This document shows positions 15,479 to 24,209 of a stretch of DNA of 64,000 nt, one piece after another. The notes beneath the pieces are model-generated. The model worked only from the letters and a program-made list of their open reading frames with translations. It searched no databases and was not told the origin of the DNA. The DNA is from Streptomyces sp. PR69 (GTDB lineage Bacteria; Actinomycetota; Actinomycetes; Streptomycetales; Streptomycetaceae). Positions within the stretch are counted from its first letter, which is position 1; every line of letters starts with the position of its first letter. A program made the position numbers and the translations under genes. Where the stretch lies: NCBI RefSeq assembly GCF_026420845.1, contig NZ_JAOWCB010000009.1, positions 180,060 to 244,059 of the forward strand, read 5' to 3'.

Positions 15479-17497
15479 ATGAGCGGAAGCGGGGGCGGAA
15501 GAGGAAGACAGCACACGCTGTACGGGCAGCGGGCCCTGCAGGAGGACTTCGTGCCGCGCCTCGTCGGCCTGCACTGCGACGGCCGGTACCGGGTCCCGTT
15601 CGCCTACCCCGGGGGTGCGCCCCTCGTCCATGTCGTCGGCGGCCGGGGGAGCGGCAAGACGGCTCTCCTGGACCGGGTGTACGACGCCTACAACGGCCGG
15701 GTGCCGCTCGCCCGCGCCGATCTCGCCGCTCCCGGCTTCGGCGAGGCGGGAGTCGTCGACCTCCTCGACGACGACAGCCCGAACGCCTCGCACATCACGC
15801 ATCTGCTCTATCTGCTGGCCTACCGGCTCGGGCTGGACGTACGCCGGTTCGGCCGTCCGCTCGCCTTCCCCAGACTCTCCCTCGGGCTGCTGGTGGTCAC
15901 CGCCTGGCGTCCGCTCGGCGGCGACGACGGCGATGTCCGGCCCGCCGACCTGCGCCGCGCCGAGGCTGATCTCAGAAAATTCATCACCGACGAGGACTCC
16001 AACGTCCGACACCGCCGCGAGAGCCTCGGCCGCTGGTTCGACGCCGTCTCGGCCAACCTCCCGCAGGTGCTGGCCTCCGTGCCCGGCCTCGACGCCATCG
16101 CGGGCATCGTCCTGGACACCGCCCGCCATCAGCTCCTCAAGGGCGAGCCCGACCGGGGCGCCCTCGCCTGGTGGGGCGACCGGCTGCCCCCCGCCCAGGG
16201 GTACCAGGGAGACTCGCTGCAGCGGCTGTTCCAGTTCGTCCGCGGCTTCCGGCGGCTCGACGGCCGGCGGCGCACCGCGGAGGAGCACCTCGTCGCCGCG
16301 CTGCTCGCCGACATCGACGCGGGATACGGACGGCTCAGACGGCTCAACCGGACGCCCCGGCCGCTGATCCTCCTGGACAACGTCCACACCGACGTCGGCC
16401 GCACCGTCCTCGGCCTGCTCGGCGTCCTCGACTCCCCGCCCGCGGCGAACGGCCACCGCCCCACCCGCCCCGTCGTCCTGGCCGCCTCCCTCGGCAGGGG
16501 CGCGCACCTGCCGCCGCTCGACGACATCGGCGCGACCGCCGTCCCCGCGGCCCGCCCGCTCCTGCTGCGCATACCCGCCGTCGACCACACCCACATCGGC
16601 GAGATGCTCGGCGCCGTCGACTACCCCGAGCATCTGCCCCGGCTGCTCGCCCGCTACAGCGGCGGCCGCGCCGCGAGCGCTCGCACCCTCGTCGACGCCG
16701 CGCTCCGTCTCCTCCAGGACACCGGCGTCATCCGCCCCCGCGACCTGCTGGACGCGGCCGTCCCCGACCTGCTGGCCAAGCTCCTGCCCGATGAGGTCAT
16801 GCGGGACCGCCTGACCCTGCTGTCGCCTGCCCGGCGCCCCGCGGCGCGGCGGGCGCTGTGGACCTTCGCCTATCCCGAGGACCATACGGAGGAGCTCATC
16901 GCCGCCCGCATCGCCGAGGCGGAGGGCTACCGCAGCGCCTCCTGTCTGGACGGCGACCGCGCGCTCGATCTGCTGCTGACGCACCGGCTGGCGGCAAAGA
17001 CCGCCCCCGAGCGCTGGCGCGGCATCCATCTGCGGCTGCGCTCCCTGTGCCATCCGCAGGAGGACGACTATCTGTGGCACACCCTCGCCCTCGGCCGGGT
17101 CGGCGAGGTCGTCTGCGCGCTGCACCACCGCTTCACCGGGGCGGCCCCCGAGAGCTGGCTCACCTCCCTCAACGGGATCTGCGCGGCCCCGCACCCGCCG
17201 GAGGGCGAGCAGCCGCCCGACGCCGGAGTGACGCCGCTGTGCACGGTGTGCGGGAGCGCGGGCCCCGACCGCGTACACGAGGCCATCGGCACCCTGACGC
17301 GGCTGCTGTGGCAGCTCTCCGACCCGCTCACCCTCGCCCCGCGGGAGGACGATCTGAACAGTGTCCGCATCGCGCTGGAGTCGCTGTACGGCAACGGGGC
17401 CGATCGCGCCGCCTACCGGGCGGCGTCCGCCGACTGGCCCGCCCGGCTGCGGGCCGGTGCGCAGGCCCCGGATCTGCCCATCCCGGAGGGGTACTGA
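15479..17497 (+). CDS. Large P-loop ATPase (STAND/AAA-like), partner of a membrane ligand receptor
   Basis: A 672-residue protein; ATG at 15479 follows GGGGGGAG, better than an earlier in-frame ATG at 15452. Walker A is GGRGSGKT (54-61). Walker B is probably PLILLDNVH (about 294-302), followed by VVLAASLG, which resembles a sensor-1 strand. The rest is helical, with a Cys pair (CTVCG) near residue 591 and no membrane span. I cannot assign a family; the layout suggests a STAND-like signalling NTPase. It ends 3 bases before the next gene, which encodes a membrane-anchored ligand-binding domain, so the two are probably made together and act together. Confidence 0.75.
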   Translation: MSGSGGGRGRQHTLYGQRALQEDFVPRLVGLHCDGRYRVPFAYPGGAPLVHVVGGRGSGKTALLDRVYDAYNGRVPLARADLAAPGFGEAGVVDLLDDDSPNASHITHLLYLLAYRLGLDVRRFGRPLAFPRLSLGLLVVTAWRPLGGDDGDVRPADLRRAEADLRKFITDEDSNVRHRRESLGRWFDAVSANLPQVLASVPGLDAIAGIVLDTARHQLLKGEPDRGALAWWGDRLPPAQGYQGDSLQRLFQFVRGFRRLDGRRRTAEEHLVAALLADIDAGYGRLRRLNRTPRPLILLDNVHTDVGRTVLGLLGVLDSPPAANGHRPTRPVVLAASLGRGAHLPPLDDIGATAVPAARPLLLRIPAVDHTHIGEMLGAVDYPEHLPRLLARYSGGRAASARTLVDAALRLLQDTGVIRPRDLLDAAVPDLLAKLLPDEVMRDRLTLLSPARRPAARRALWTFAYPEDHTEELIAARIAEAEGYRSASCLDGDRALDLLLTHRLAAKTAPERWRGIHLRLRSLCHPQEDDYLWHTLALGRVGEVVCALHHRFTGAAPESWLTSLNGICAAPHPPEGEQPPDAGVTPLCTVCGSAGPDRVHEAIGTLTRLLWQLSDPLTLAPREDDLNSVRIALESLYGNGADRAAYRAASADWPARLRAGAQAPDLPIPEGY

Positions 17498-17500
17498 ATC

Positions 17501-19045
17501 ATGACGACTTTCCTCGGGCGCCTCCCCGGCGGCCCGGTCACCAAGGCGGCCGTCGCCTGCGTGGCTCTCGTCTTCCTCACCGCCGCCGTCTGGACGGGCG
17601 TGCGCTGGTTCGGCCCCGATCCGAGCTGTGGGCCCGGAGTCGAGTGGCGCGGCCAGGACGGCGCGAAGGAGTGCACCGGCGTCACGGACGGCAGTCATGT
17701 CTTCGCCGCCAATCTCAAGGAGGTCAGCGCCCGCATCGAGGAGGAGAACGACCGCGTCGGCGACCAGCCGCATGTCTCCGTCGCCGTGCTGCTGCCCATG
17801 GCCCCCGCCCAGCCCTTCGAACAGCAGAAGACCCTCAGCGAGGTACAGGGCGCGTATCTCGCCCAGTACCGCGCCAACCATCACTCCAACGGCAAGAAGC
17901 CGCTGATCAAGCTGCTGCTCGCCAACCCCGGCCGCACTCACGCCCACTGGGAGCCGGTGGCCGGTCAGCTCGCGGAGATGGCGTCCGACCCCCGGCACAA
18001 TCTGCGCGCGGTGCTCGGCTTTGACGTCTCGACGGCCGCCACCCAGGCGGCCATCCACCGTCTCACCGCCGACCACGGCATCCCGGTGGTCAGCGGGCCG
18101 CTGACCGCGGACGACTTCGGCAACAGCGAGGCCCGCCCGGACGCCTATCCGGGCTTCGCCCGCATCGTGCCGGACAACACCGACCAGGCCGAGGCCCTCT
18201 CCTACTTCAACAAGGACATCGACCCCGCCCAGACGCTGGTCGTGGAGGATGTGCGCGAAGGCGACAACTACGTCGACTCCCTCAAGAGCGCCTTCGCCGA
18301 CCTCACCAGGGGCGCCCCGCGCGCCCCCGAGCAGTACCGGGCGCCCGACGACTTCCACAAGGAGGGAACCACCGCCAGCGCCTTCGACCGGATGGTCGAC
18401 ACCATCTGCACCTCGCCGGCCAAGGTGATCTACTTCGCCGGACGCCCCGTGCAGCTGCGGCAGTTCCTCAACGAACTGGGCGACCGCGGGTGCACCGACA
18501 AGAAGTACACGGTCATCACGGGTGACGCCGCCTCCACCCTCCCGTCCGACGCGAAGCTGAACCGGGACGTCTTCCGCAAAGGCGTCACCCTGCAGTACGC
18601 CTCGATGGCGCACCCCCACGCCTGGACCCGTGCCGACGCACCCGCCACCGGCGGCTCCGCGGACGCCGTGCGCACTCTCGAACAGCTCGCCGCGAGCGGG
18701 GAGGCGGGCGACATCGGGCCGGTCACCCTGACCGACTCCCGCACCATCGTCTTCTACGACGCGGGGCTCACCGCCGTCACCGCGATCCGGATGCGCGGCG
18801 ACGACGACCCCGTCATCCCCGAGCTGTCCTCCATCAAGGACTCCTGGCTCCGGCTGCACGGCATGGGCAAGGTCGAGGGCGCGAGCGGCTGGATCTGCCT
18901 CGACAACTACGGCAACGCCTACAACAAGCCTGTCGCGGTCGTGGAGCTCGCCCCCGACGACCCGGCTCGCATCCGCTTCGTCGGGCTCGCCTGGCCGAAC
19001 GGCGAGCCGACCCCTGCCGACTGCACGGCGTCACGGGGACGCTGA
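17501..19045 (+). CDS. Membrane-anchored type 1 periplasmic-binding-protein-like receptor
   Basis: A 514-residue protein with an N-terminal membrane anchor (about 14-33, TKAAVACVALVFLTAAVW) and a large extracytoplasmic domain. The domain resembles branched-chain-amino-acid-type ligand-binding proteins (HVSVAVLLPMAP, AVLGFDVSTAATQAAIHRL, GIPVVSGPLTADDF, VIYFAGRPVQLRQFL). It has no lipobox cysteine at the anchor, and no permease or ABC ATPase follows, so it is unlikely to serve uptake. Two cysteines shortly after the anchor (CGPG, KECTG) may form a disulfide. It starts 3 bases after the upstream ATPase stop. A receptor role for the pair is inference. Confidence 0.8.
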   Translation: MTTFLGRLPGGPVTKAAVACVALVFLTAAVWTGVRWFGPDPSCGPGVEWRGQDGAKECTGVTDGSHVFAANLKEVSARIEEENDRVGDQPHVSVAVLLPMAPAQPFEQQKTLSEVQGAYLAQYRANHHSNGKKPLIKLLLANPGRTHAHWEPVAGQLAEMASDPRHNLRAVLGFDVSTAATQAAIHRLTADHGIPVVSGPLTADDFGNSEARPDAYPGFARIVPDNTDQAEALSYFNKDIDPAQTLVVEDVREGDNYVDSLKSAFADLTRGAPRAPEQYRAPDDFHKEGTTASAFDRMVDTICTSPAKVIYFAGRPVQLRQFLNELGDRGCTDKKYTVITGDAASTLPSDAKLNRDVFRKGVTLQYASMAHPHAWTRADAPATGGSADAVRTLEQLAASGEAGDIGPVTLTDSRTIVFYDAGLTAVTAIRMRGDDDPVIPELSSIKDSWLRLHGMGKVEGASGWICLDNYGNAYNKPVAVVELAPDDPARIRFVGLAWPNGEPTPADCTASRGR

Positions 19046-19069
19046 CATGACGTCAGCTCCCCGTGGCTC

Positions 19070-19942
19070 TCACCGGCTTGTCACCCTGGGCACCCTGAGC
19101 CTGTCCCAGCTGGTTCGGCCCGGGATGCCGTCGGCGTCGGACCCCGAGTAGCCCAGCTTGCGCTGCCAGGCCGCGTACGACCTGCGGTCGGCCTCCGTCC
19201 AGCGGGGGCCGGGCCCGATCTCGTACCGGCTGCACCCCTCCGCGACCAGCCGTCTGCCCATCGCCGTGATGACCGGACTGTTCCGCCCCGCCCGGAAGAA
19301 CGACGCCCCGGGGTACGGCTCGTAGCGCGGCGGGGGCGGTCCGTCCGGGGGGCGGCCGAGGCGGCGTCTGATCCGCTCGCGCATCGCGTCCATGGTGAAC
19401 CCGCGGGGGTCGACCTTGCCCGGCTGCCACTCGAGGTGACCGATCACCGAGCGCTGGTTCCATCCGTGCGCCCGGCAGACGGCCGCCGCGGCCCGCTCGA
19501 CGGCCGTCAGCTGCTCGGCGGGCCAGGGGTCCTTGCCGTCGCCGAGGTTGATGCACTCGAAGCCGTAGAAGTGGCGGTTGCCGTCGGTGTTGGCCTCGTT
19601 GTCCGGCGGCAGCTCGCGTTCGGCGATCACCGCGCGCAGCACGTCGTCGTCGCCGAGCCCGGCGTGGTTGGCGCGGCCGTTGCCGATCAGATGGACTGTG
19701 CCGTCCTTGGCGATCACGCCGTGGCCGAGCGGCCCCGGCAGCCCGGCGTAGCCGTCGTAGCAGAGGTCCACGGAGTGCCGGGTGCCCGACGTGACGGTGT
19801 GATGGATCATCACACCGTGGGTGGGGCCCCACGGCCCCTTGTGGTTGCGGTTGTGCGTACGCCAGCTCCGGTGCTCGGCGACGATCAGCCCTTCGCCGCG
19901 GAGGGCGCTGAGGAAACGGGAGGCGGACAGAGGGGTGGCCAT
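19070..19942 (-). CDS. N-acetylmuramoyl-L-alanine amidase with peptidoglycan-binding domain
   Basis: A 290-residue amidase_2/PGRP-type hydrolase. Zinc ligands are visible in GVMIHHTVTSG (near 44-46) and GHLEWQPGKVDP (near 168), with the substrate-proximal HAGLGDDD between. It cleaves the MurNAc-L-alanine bond. The C-terminal 70 residues (FFRAGRNSPVITAMGRRL, DRRSYAAWQRKLGYSGSDADG) match the wall-binding domain common in actinophage endolysins and Streptomyces lysins. There is no signal peptide, so release may depend on lysis or non-classical export; a phage-derived origin is possible. AAAGGAG precedes the ATG. The 3' end converges closely on the ligand-receptor gene (24-base gap). Confidence 0.88.
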   Translation of the reverse strand: MATPLSASRFLSALRGEGLIVAEHRSWRTHNRNHKGPWGPTHGVMIHHTVTSGTRHSVDLCYDGYAGLPGPLGHGVIAKDGTVHLIGNGRANHAGLGDDDVLRAVIAERELPPDNEANTDGNRHFYGFECINLGDGKDPWPAEQLTAVERAAAAVCRAHGWNQRSVIGHLEWQPGKVDPRGFTMDAMRERIRRRLGRPPDGPPPPRYEPYPGASFFRAGRNSPVITAMGRRLVAEGCSRYEIGPGPRWTEADRRSYAAWQRKLGYSGSDADGIPGRTSWDRLRVPRVTSR

Positions 19943-19959
19943 GGGGGGCGCTCCTTTCT

Positions 19960-19981
19960 GAATGACGTGTCCATGTCATTC
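19960..19981. promoter_or_regulatory. Inverted repeat GAATGAC-N8-GTCATTC
   Basis: Two perfect 7-base arms (19960-19966 and 19975-19981) lie just upstream of the amidase start, and a further GTCATTC occurs about 75 bases further upstream. Placement suits an operator for the amidase. No regulator is known to me for this sequence. Confidence 0.4.
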
Positions 19982-20158
19982 ATGGGAGCGGCGTTCTCCG
20001 CCGTTCGCGGGGAGTGTCCGGCCCCTCCCTGAGGGTGGTCAAGGGAGGGATTCGGTCATTCGTTCGCCTCTTCGGCGCGGGTGGAGCCGAGAAGGGCGAC
20101 GCCGCCCAGCCGGGGCCAAGGGGCGCCGCCCGGGGCCGTGGACCGTGGCCGTATGCCC

Positions 20159-20941
20159 CTACAGCCCCTGCCAGGCGGGCTTGGCGGCATAGGTGGCCCG
20201 GAAGTAGTCGGCCAGCTTGAGACGGGATGCGGCCGCCTCGTCGACCACCACCGTGGCGTGCGGATGGAGCTGCAGCGCCGACGCGGGCACCAGGGCGGAG
20301 AGCGGGCCCTCCACCGCCTGCGCCACGGCGTCCGCCTTTGCCTCGCCAGTCGCCAGCAGGACCAGATGGCGGGCGTCGAGGATGGTGCCGATGCCCTGGG
20401 TGATCACATGGTGCGGCACCTCGTCGAGCCCGTCGAAGAAGCGGGCGTTGTCCCGCCGCGTCTGCTCGGTCAGGGTCTTGATGCGTGTGCGGGAGGCCAG
20501 CGACGAGCACGGCTCGTTGAAGCCGATGTGCCCGTCCGTGCCGATGCCCAGGAGCTGGAGATCGACTCCGCCCGCCTCGGCGAGCGCACGGTCGTACGCG
20601 AGGCAGGCCGCCGCCACGTCCTCCGCGGCGCCGTCCGGGCCCATGAACGCCCCCTCGCTGAGCCCGAGGGGTTCGACGACCTCGCGCAGCACCACGGAGC
20701 GGTAGGACTCGGGGTGCCCGTACGGCAGCCCCACATACTCGTCGAGCTGGCATATCCGGGCCTGCGAGGCGTCCACGTCACGGGCCCGCACCTTGGCGGC
20801 GAGGGCCTCGTAGACCGGCAGCGGAGTCGATCCCGTGGCCACGCCCAGCAGTGCGTCGGGCTTGCGCCGCAGCAGATCGGCCATGGCGTCGGCGATCAGC
20901 TCGCCGCCGGCCGCGGGGTCCGGAACGATGATGACTTCCAC
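20159..20941 (-). CDS. nagB: Glucosamine-6-phosphate deaminase
   Basis: A 260-residue protein of standard NagB length, converting GlcN-6-P to fructose-6-P and ammonia, the last step of GlcNAc/chitin use. Visible motifs are GVATGSTPLPVYEAL (phosphate loop), LDEYVGLPYGHPESY (general-base Asp), GIGTDGHIGFNEPCSSLASRTR (Asp-x-His and Glu of the active site, in two pieces) and TKADAVAQAVEG-like sequence. The start is GTG at 20941, with AGGGA 9 nt upstream; the open frame continues upstream but family length supports this start. A DasR-type site lies 25 bases upstream, so it is probably induced by GlcN-6-P/GlcNAc-6-P. It follows cbiO on the same strand but has its own operator. Confidence 0.95.
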   Translation of the reverse strand: MEVIIVPDPAAGGELIADAMADLLRRKPDALLGVATGSTPLPVYEALAAKVRARDVDASQARICQLDEYVGLPYGHPESYRSVVLREVVEPLGLSEGAFMGPDGAAEDVAAACLAYDRALAEAGGVDLQLLGIGTDGHIGFNEPCSSLASRTRIKTLTEQTRRDNARFFDGLDEVPHHVITQGIGTILDARHLVLLATGEAKADAVAQAVEGPLSALVPASALQLHPHATVVVDEAAASRLKLADYFRATYAAKPAWQGL

Positions 20942-20965
20942 GAAGATCCCTGTCCTTGAAGGCCG

Positions 20966-20981
20966 AGTGGTGTAGACCAAT
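20966..20981. promoter_or_regulatory. DasR-responsive element (dre) of nagB
   Basis: AGTGGTGTAGACCAAT matches the published dre consensus AGTGGTCTAGACCACT at 14 of 16 positions. It lies 25 bases upstream of the nagB start. DasR, a GntR-family repressor, controls nagB in Streptomyces, so the assignment is strong. Confidence 0.85.
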
Positions 20982-21130
20982 CTACCTGGTGGGCGGGGCC
21001 GCTGTCGCGGGTGGGTCCCAGCTGCCGCTGGCGGCGGCCCCGGGAGGGGCTGACGCGGGCCGCCCGCGACGCGCGACAGCCACGCGCCGCGGGGCCCGGC
21101 ACGCACCCGTAAGGCCGTCCGCACCGGCGG

Positions 21131-21988
21131 CTACACCGCCGGCGAGGCCAGCGCCTCCAGCTCCTCCGGGGTGCGCGGGCCCGGCGCGCCGTCGGGAAGG
21201 AGGCCGTGCGCGCGCAGCACCTCCGCCGCGGCCGCGCCCCACGGTCTGCGCAGCCGGGCCGCGGCCAGCAGCTCCCGGTCCGCGAGGAGTTCGGCCGCGG
21301 GTCCGGTGCGCAGCCCCTGCGGGGTGAGCACCGCGGCGTCGTCCGCCCAGCGCAGCGCGAGGTCCACATCGTGCGTCGCCATCACCACCGTGGCGCCCGC
21401 CTCCCGCAGCCGCGCCAGGACCTTGAGCAGCCGCTCCTGGCCGTGCGGGTCGAGCCCTGCCGTCGGCTCGTCCAGGATCAGCACCCGAGGACGCATCGCC
21501 ACCGCCCCGGCGATCGCCGCGCGCTTGCGCTGCCCGTACGACAGCAGATGCGTCGGACGGTCGCGCAGCGCGGCGATGTCCAGCGCCGTGAGGGCCTCCT
21601 CCACCCTCTCCCGCACCTCCGCCTCCGAAAGCCCCAGGTTCATGGGGCCGAAGGACACGTCCTGCGCGACCGACGCGGCGAACAGCTGGTCGTCCGGGTC
21701 CTGCACCACCAGCTGCACGGCAGTGCGCAGCCGGGTCAGCCCCGCCCGGTCGTGGGCGACGGTCTCCCCGCCCAGCCGCAGCCGGCCCGACGAGCACCGC
21801 AGTCCGCCGCTGAGCAGCCGCAGCAGCGTCGTCTTCCCGCTGCCGTTGCGGCCGAGCAGCGCCGTGGCACGGCCCTCGGGCAGGGCGAAGCCGACGCCGC
21901 TGAGCACCGGCGGCCCGTCCTCGTACGCGAAGCAGGCGTCGACGAGCTCGACGACGGGCGTGGCCGCCGCAGGCTGGCGCTGGTTCAT
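21131..21988 (-). CDS. cbiO: Cobalt ECF transporter ATPase CbiO
   Basis: A 285-residue ABC ATPase. Walker A is LLGRNGSGKTT (about 43-53), the Q-loop QDPDDQLF is typical of ECF/CbiO ATPases, the signature is LLSYGQRKR (a variant of LSGGQ), and Walker B is VLILDEPTAGLD. The family usually forms a homodimer with CbiQ. The ATG at 21988 overlaps the cbiQ stop as ATGA. An upstream extension of the same frame is not credible. It is the last gene of the operon controlled by the cobalamin riboswitch at 24 kb. Confidence 0.93.
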   Translation of the reverse strand: MNQRQPAAATPVVELVDACFAYEDGPPVLSGVGFALPEGRATALLGRNGSGKTTLLRLLSGGLRCSSGRLRLGGETVAHDRAGLTRLRTAVQLVVQDPDDQLFAASVAQDVSFGPMNLGLSEAEVRERVEEALTALDIAALRDRPTHLLSYGQRKRAAIAGAVAMRPRVLILDEPTAGLDPHGQERLLKVLARLREAGATVVMATHDVDLALRWADDAAVLTPQGLRTGPAAELLADRELLAAARLRRPWGAAAAEVLRAHGLLPDGAPGPRTPEELEALASPAV

Positions 21989-22734
21989 CGGAGGTGCCTT
22001 TCGAGGACGAGAGTGAGGCAGACGAGCCCGGCGAGCAGCGCGGCGGCCCCGGCGAGGAACGCCCGCGAGACCGTCGCCGCGGGCACCAGAACGCGCAGCG
22101 TGCCGTCGTAGCCGCGCCCGGCGAGCCCCGTCTGCATCCGGCCCGCCCGGTCGAAGGCCCGGACGAACGCGGTCGCGCCGAGGCCGGCCAGCGAGCGCCA
22201 GGCCGCGGCCCTGGTCGTATGGCCGAGCCGTGCCGCCTGCGCCTGCCGCACCTGGCTGACCGAGTCGAGCAGCAGAAACGTGATCCGGTACATCACCAGC
22301 GCCACATCCACCACCGCGGGCGGCACACCCGCGCGTGCCAGCCGGGGCAGCACATCGGAGACCGGTGTGGTGAACGCGAACAGCAGCACGCCGAGCGAGG
22401 CCGCCGAGGTGCGCAGCAGCAGCCGCCCGGCGTCCGCGGGCCCGCCGGGGGCGAGGGAGATGAACGCGCCGTCGCCGCCGACCGCGAACAGCAGCGGCAC
22501 GGCGCCGGTGACACAGAATCCCAGGGGGATGCGGAAGGCCCGCCACAGCTGACGGGGCGCCACCCCGGCCGGGCCGAGGAGCACGGCGAGCGTGGCGGCG
22601 GCGACCAGCGGCGCTCCGGGCCAGGGCGGGAGGCCGACGGCCGTCGCGGTCAGCCCGAGGGCGAGGAAGGCCTTCTCACACGGGTGACGGCGGCGCCAGC
22701 GGCTGCTGTGCGCCGCCGCGTCGATGGGCAGCAT
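21985..22734 (-). CDS. cbiQ: Cobalt ECF transporter transmembrane component CbiQ
   Basis: A 249-residue protein with about five membrane spans. The typical T-component coupling helices are present: ALVMYRITFLLLDSVSQVRQAQAARLG and FDRAGRMQTGLAGRGYDG, each with the A-R-G type ATPase-contact motif. It couples CbiO ATP hydrolysis to the CbiM substrate-binding subunit. The gene begins 9 bases after cbiN and overlaps cbiO by 4 bases. Confidence 0.93.
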   Translation of the reverse strand: MLPIDAAAHSSRWRRRHPCEKAFLALGLTATAVGLPPWPGAPLVAAATLAVLLGPAGVAPRQLWRAFRIPLGFCVTGAVPLLFAVGGDGAFISLAPGGPADAGRLLLRTSAASLGVLLFAFTTPVSDVLPRLARAGVPPAVVDVALVMYRITFLLLDSVSQVRQAQAARLGHTTRAAAWRSLAGLGATAFVRAFDRAGRMQTGLAGRGYDGTLRVLVPAATVSRAFLAGAAALLAGLVCLTLVLERHLR

Positions 22735-22743
22735 GTCCCGGGC

Positions 22744-23121
22744 TTACGAGGCGCTCGCGCCGGCCGCCCCGCCCGCTGGGGCCTCCACCTCCCCGCCGGT
22801 CCCGGCCGGCTGCCCGGCCGCCCGCTCCGCGCCCTGGCGGCGGCCCCTGCGGAGCCCGAAGTAGTACGCCAGCACCCCCGCGCCGAGCGCCGCCTGCACC
22901 GCGAACAGCGCGGACTCGACCTCACCGGACGGCGGCTCGTACAGCGGAGAGAACCACGGCTCGTAGTCCGGCTCGATCTCGGTGATCGCCGCCTCGGCCT
23001 CGCCGTCCGCGCCCGCGAACGGCTCCTCCTTGTGGTCCCCGAGCCCGAGCGCCAGCGGCAGCACCGCGAGCGCGGCCACGATCGCCAGCAGCAGAGCATT
23101 GATCTTCGCGTTGCGGCTCAT
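22744..23121 (-). CDS. cbiN: Cobalt transport accessory protein CbiN
   Basis: A 125-residue two-span protein: first span about 8-27 ([19 protein letters not shown]), an extracytoplasmic loop with [12 protein letters not shown] and [18 protein letters not shown] (the typical CbiN loop), second span about 68-86. The C-terminal 30 residues are a Gly/Ala-rich extension absent from many CbiN. CbiN is needed for Co2+ uptake and favours cobalt over nickel as the substrate. The start overlaps the cbiM stop by 4 bases. Confidence 0.93.
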   Translation of the reverse strand: MSRNAKINALLLAIVAALAVLPLALGLGDHKEEPFAGADGEAEAAITEIEPDYEPWFSPLYEPPSGEVESALFAVQAALGAGVLAYYFGLRRGRRQGAERAAGQPAGTGGEVEAPAGGAAGASAS

Positions 23122-23831
23122 CGGACCGTGGCCTCCGTCGTGTTCGCACTGTTCTTTCCGCCCCTGCCGCCGCTGAGCAGCACACCGAGCCGGGTCAGCT
23201 CACCCTTGCTCGACTGGACCAGCAGCCGCATCACCAGCACGGTGAGCAGGCCTTCGCTGACGGCCAGCGGAAGCTGGGTGACGGCGAAGATGCCGCCGAA
23301 CTTCGCCAGCGCGCCGAGGACGCCGGAGGCGGGGTCGGGAAAGGCCAGCGCGAGCTGCACGCTGGTGACGCAGTACGTCGACAGATCGGCGGCGAACGCG
23401 CCGAAGAACACGCTGGCCATCAGCGGCAGACCGGACCGTCTCAGCAGACGGTAGACGCCGTATCCGGCCCATGGCCCGACAATCGCCATCGAGAAGGCGT
23501 TCGCCCCGAGTGTCGTCAGCCCGCCATGCGCCAGCAGCAGCGCCTGGAACAGCAGGGTGATGGTGCCCAGCACCGCCATGATCGGAGGTCTGAACAGAAT
23601 CGCCCCGAGGCCGGTGCCGGTGGGATGGGAGCAACTGCCCGTCACAGACGGGATCTTCAACGCGGACAGGACGAACGTGAACGCACCGGACGCGCCGAGC
23701 AGCAGCGTCGAATCGGGATTGGCCTTGACCTCGCGGGTCAGCGCCCGCACTCCGTGGACGACGAAGGGGGCGGCCGCGGCGCCCCAGGCGACCGCGTGCA
23801 ACGGGGGCAGATACCCCTCGGCTATATGCAT
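23118..23831 (-). CDS. cbiM: Cobalt ECF transporter substrate-binding component CbiM
   Basis: A 237-residue polytopic protein beginning MHIAEGYLP, where the free N-terminal amine and His2 coordinate the metal in this family. Other marks are [16 protein letters not shown] and [21 protein letters not shown]. There are six to seven spans. It is the first gene of cbiMNQO, downstream of a cobalamin riboswitch. A short hairpin (23839-23851) covers the GGAGAGGG sequence just before the start, which suggests control at translation initiation. Confidence 0.95.
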   Translation of the reverse strand: MHIAEGYLPPLHAVAWGAAAAPFVVHGVRALTREVKANPDSTLLLGASGAFTFVLSALKIPSVTGSCSHPTGTGLGAILFRPPIMAVLGTITLLFQALLLAHGGLTTLGANAFSMAIVGPWAGYGVYRLLRRSGLPLMASVFFGAFAADLSTYCVTSVQLALAFPDPASGVLGALAKFGGIFAVTQLPLAVSEGLLTVLVMRLLVQSSKGELTRLGVLLSGGRGGKNSANTTEATVR

Positions 23832-23875
23832 GGTATTGGGAGACCCTCTCCAGCACCTCGTGGATGGACAACGCG

Positions 23876-24052
23876 CCTTGGCCGGTCTCCTGGCTGACGG
23901 GTCACGCCGCCCGGACTCCGCCTTCCCGGGGGCCGCGGTCTCCCGCGGCGTCCCAGTGGCTCCCCGAAGGGATGGAGCCGGACTTCCCGATCACAGTGGC
24001 GAGGGCCGCACCGGTACCGCACCGGTTTCCCGTCACCAAGGCGGTGTGACAC
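23876..24052 (-). ncRNA. Cobalamin riboswitch upstream of cbiMNQO
   Basis: Reading leftward from about 24052, the leader has in order GGTGACGGGAAACCGGTGCGG, GCCCTCGCCACTGTGATCGG, AAGTCCGG, GGAGCCACTGGGA, CGGGAAGGCGG, AGTCCGGGCGGCGTGACCCG and TCAGCCAGGAGACCGGCC. These are the conserved blocks of the B12 riboswitch, including the B12-box region and the L5/P6 sequences. It should shut off cobalt uptake when adenosylcobalamin is plentiful. Confidence 0.95.
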
Positions 24053-24171
24053 TAGTGCTCCCACCAGCGACATCACAACCCGCGCGCGGACGCACCCCCC
24101 TCGCGCCCGCCGCTCGCGCCCTCCGCGCCCCCTGTCCGGGGCTCCGCGGCCCGCCGCGGCCGGTCACACTG

Positions 24172-24192
24172 CGCGTACCGGTGCGGTACGCG
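24172..24192. terminator. Stem-loop after dhaM
   Basis: CGCGTACC at 24172-24179 pairs with GGTACGCG at 24185-24192 around a GGTGC loop, an 8-bp perfect stem. It lies 18 bases past the dhaM stop and before the cobalamin riboswitch, so it probably ends the dha transcript. A near copy of its right arm recurs at 24219-24233, inside dhaM. Confidence 0.6.
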
Positions 24193-24209
24193 TACGCCCC
24201 CGCGTCCGG

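Noticed and set aside
15407..18859. Very long open frame (1150 codons) on the minus strand
   Set aside because: It is antisense to the ATPase/receptor pair; high third-position GC leaves opposite frames open. Its translation is Gly/Arg/Val-rich with no recognisable domain.
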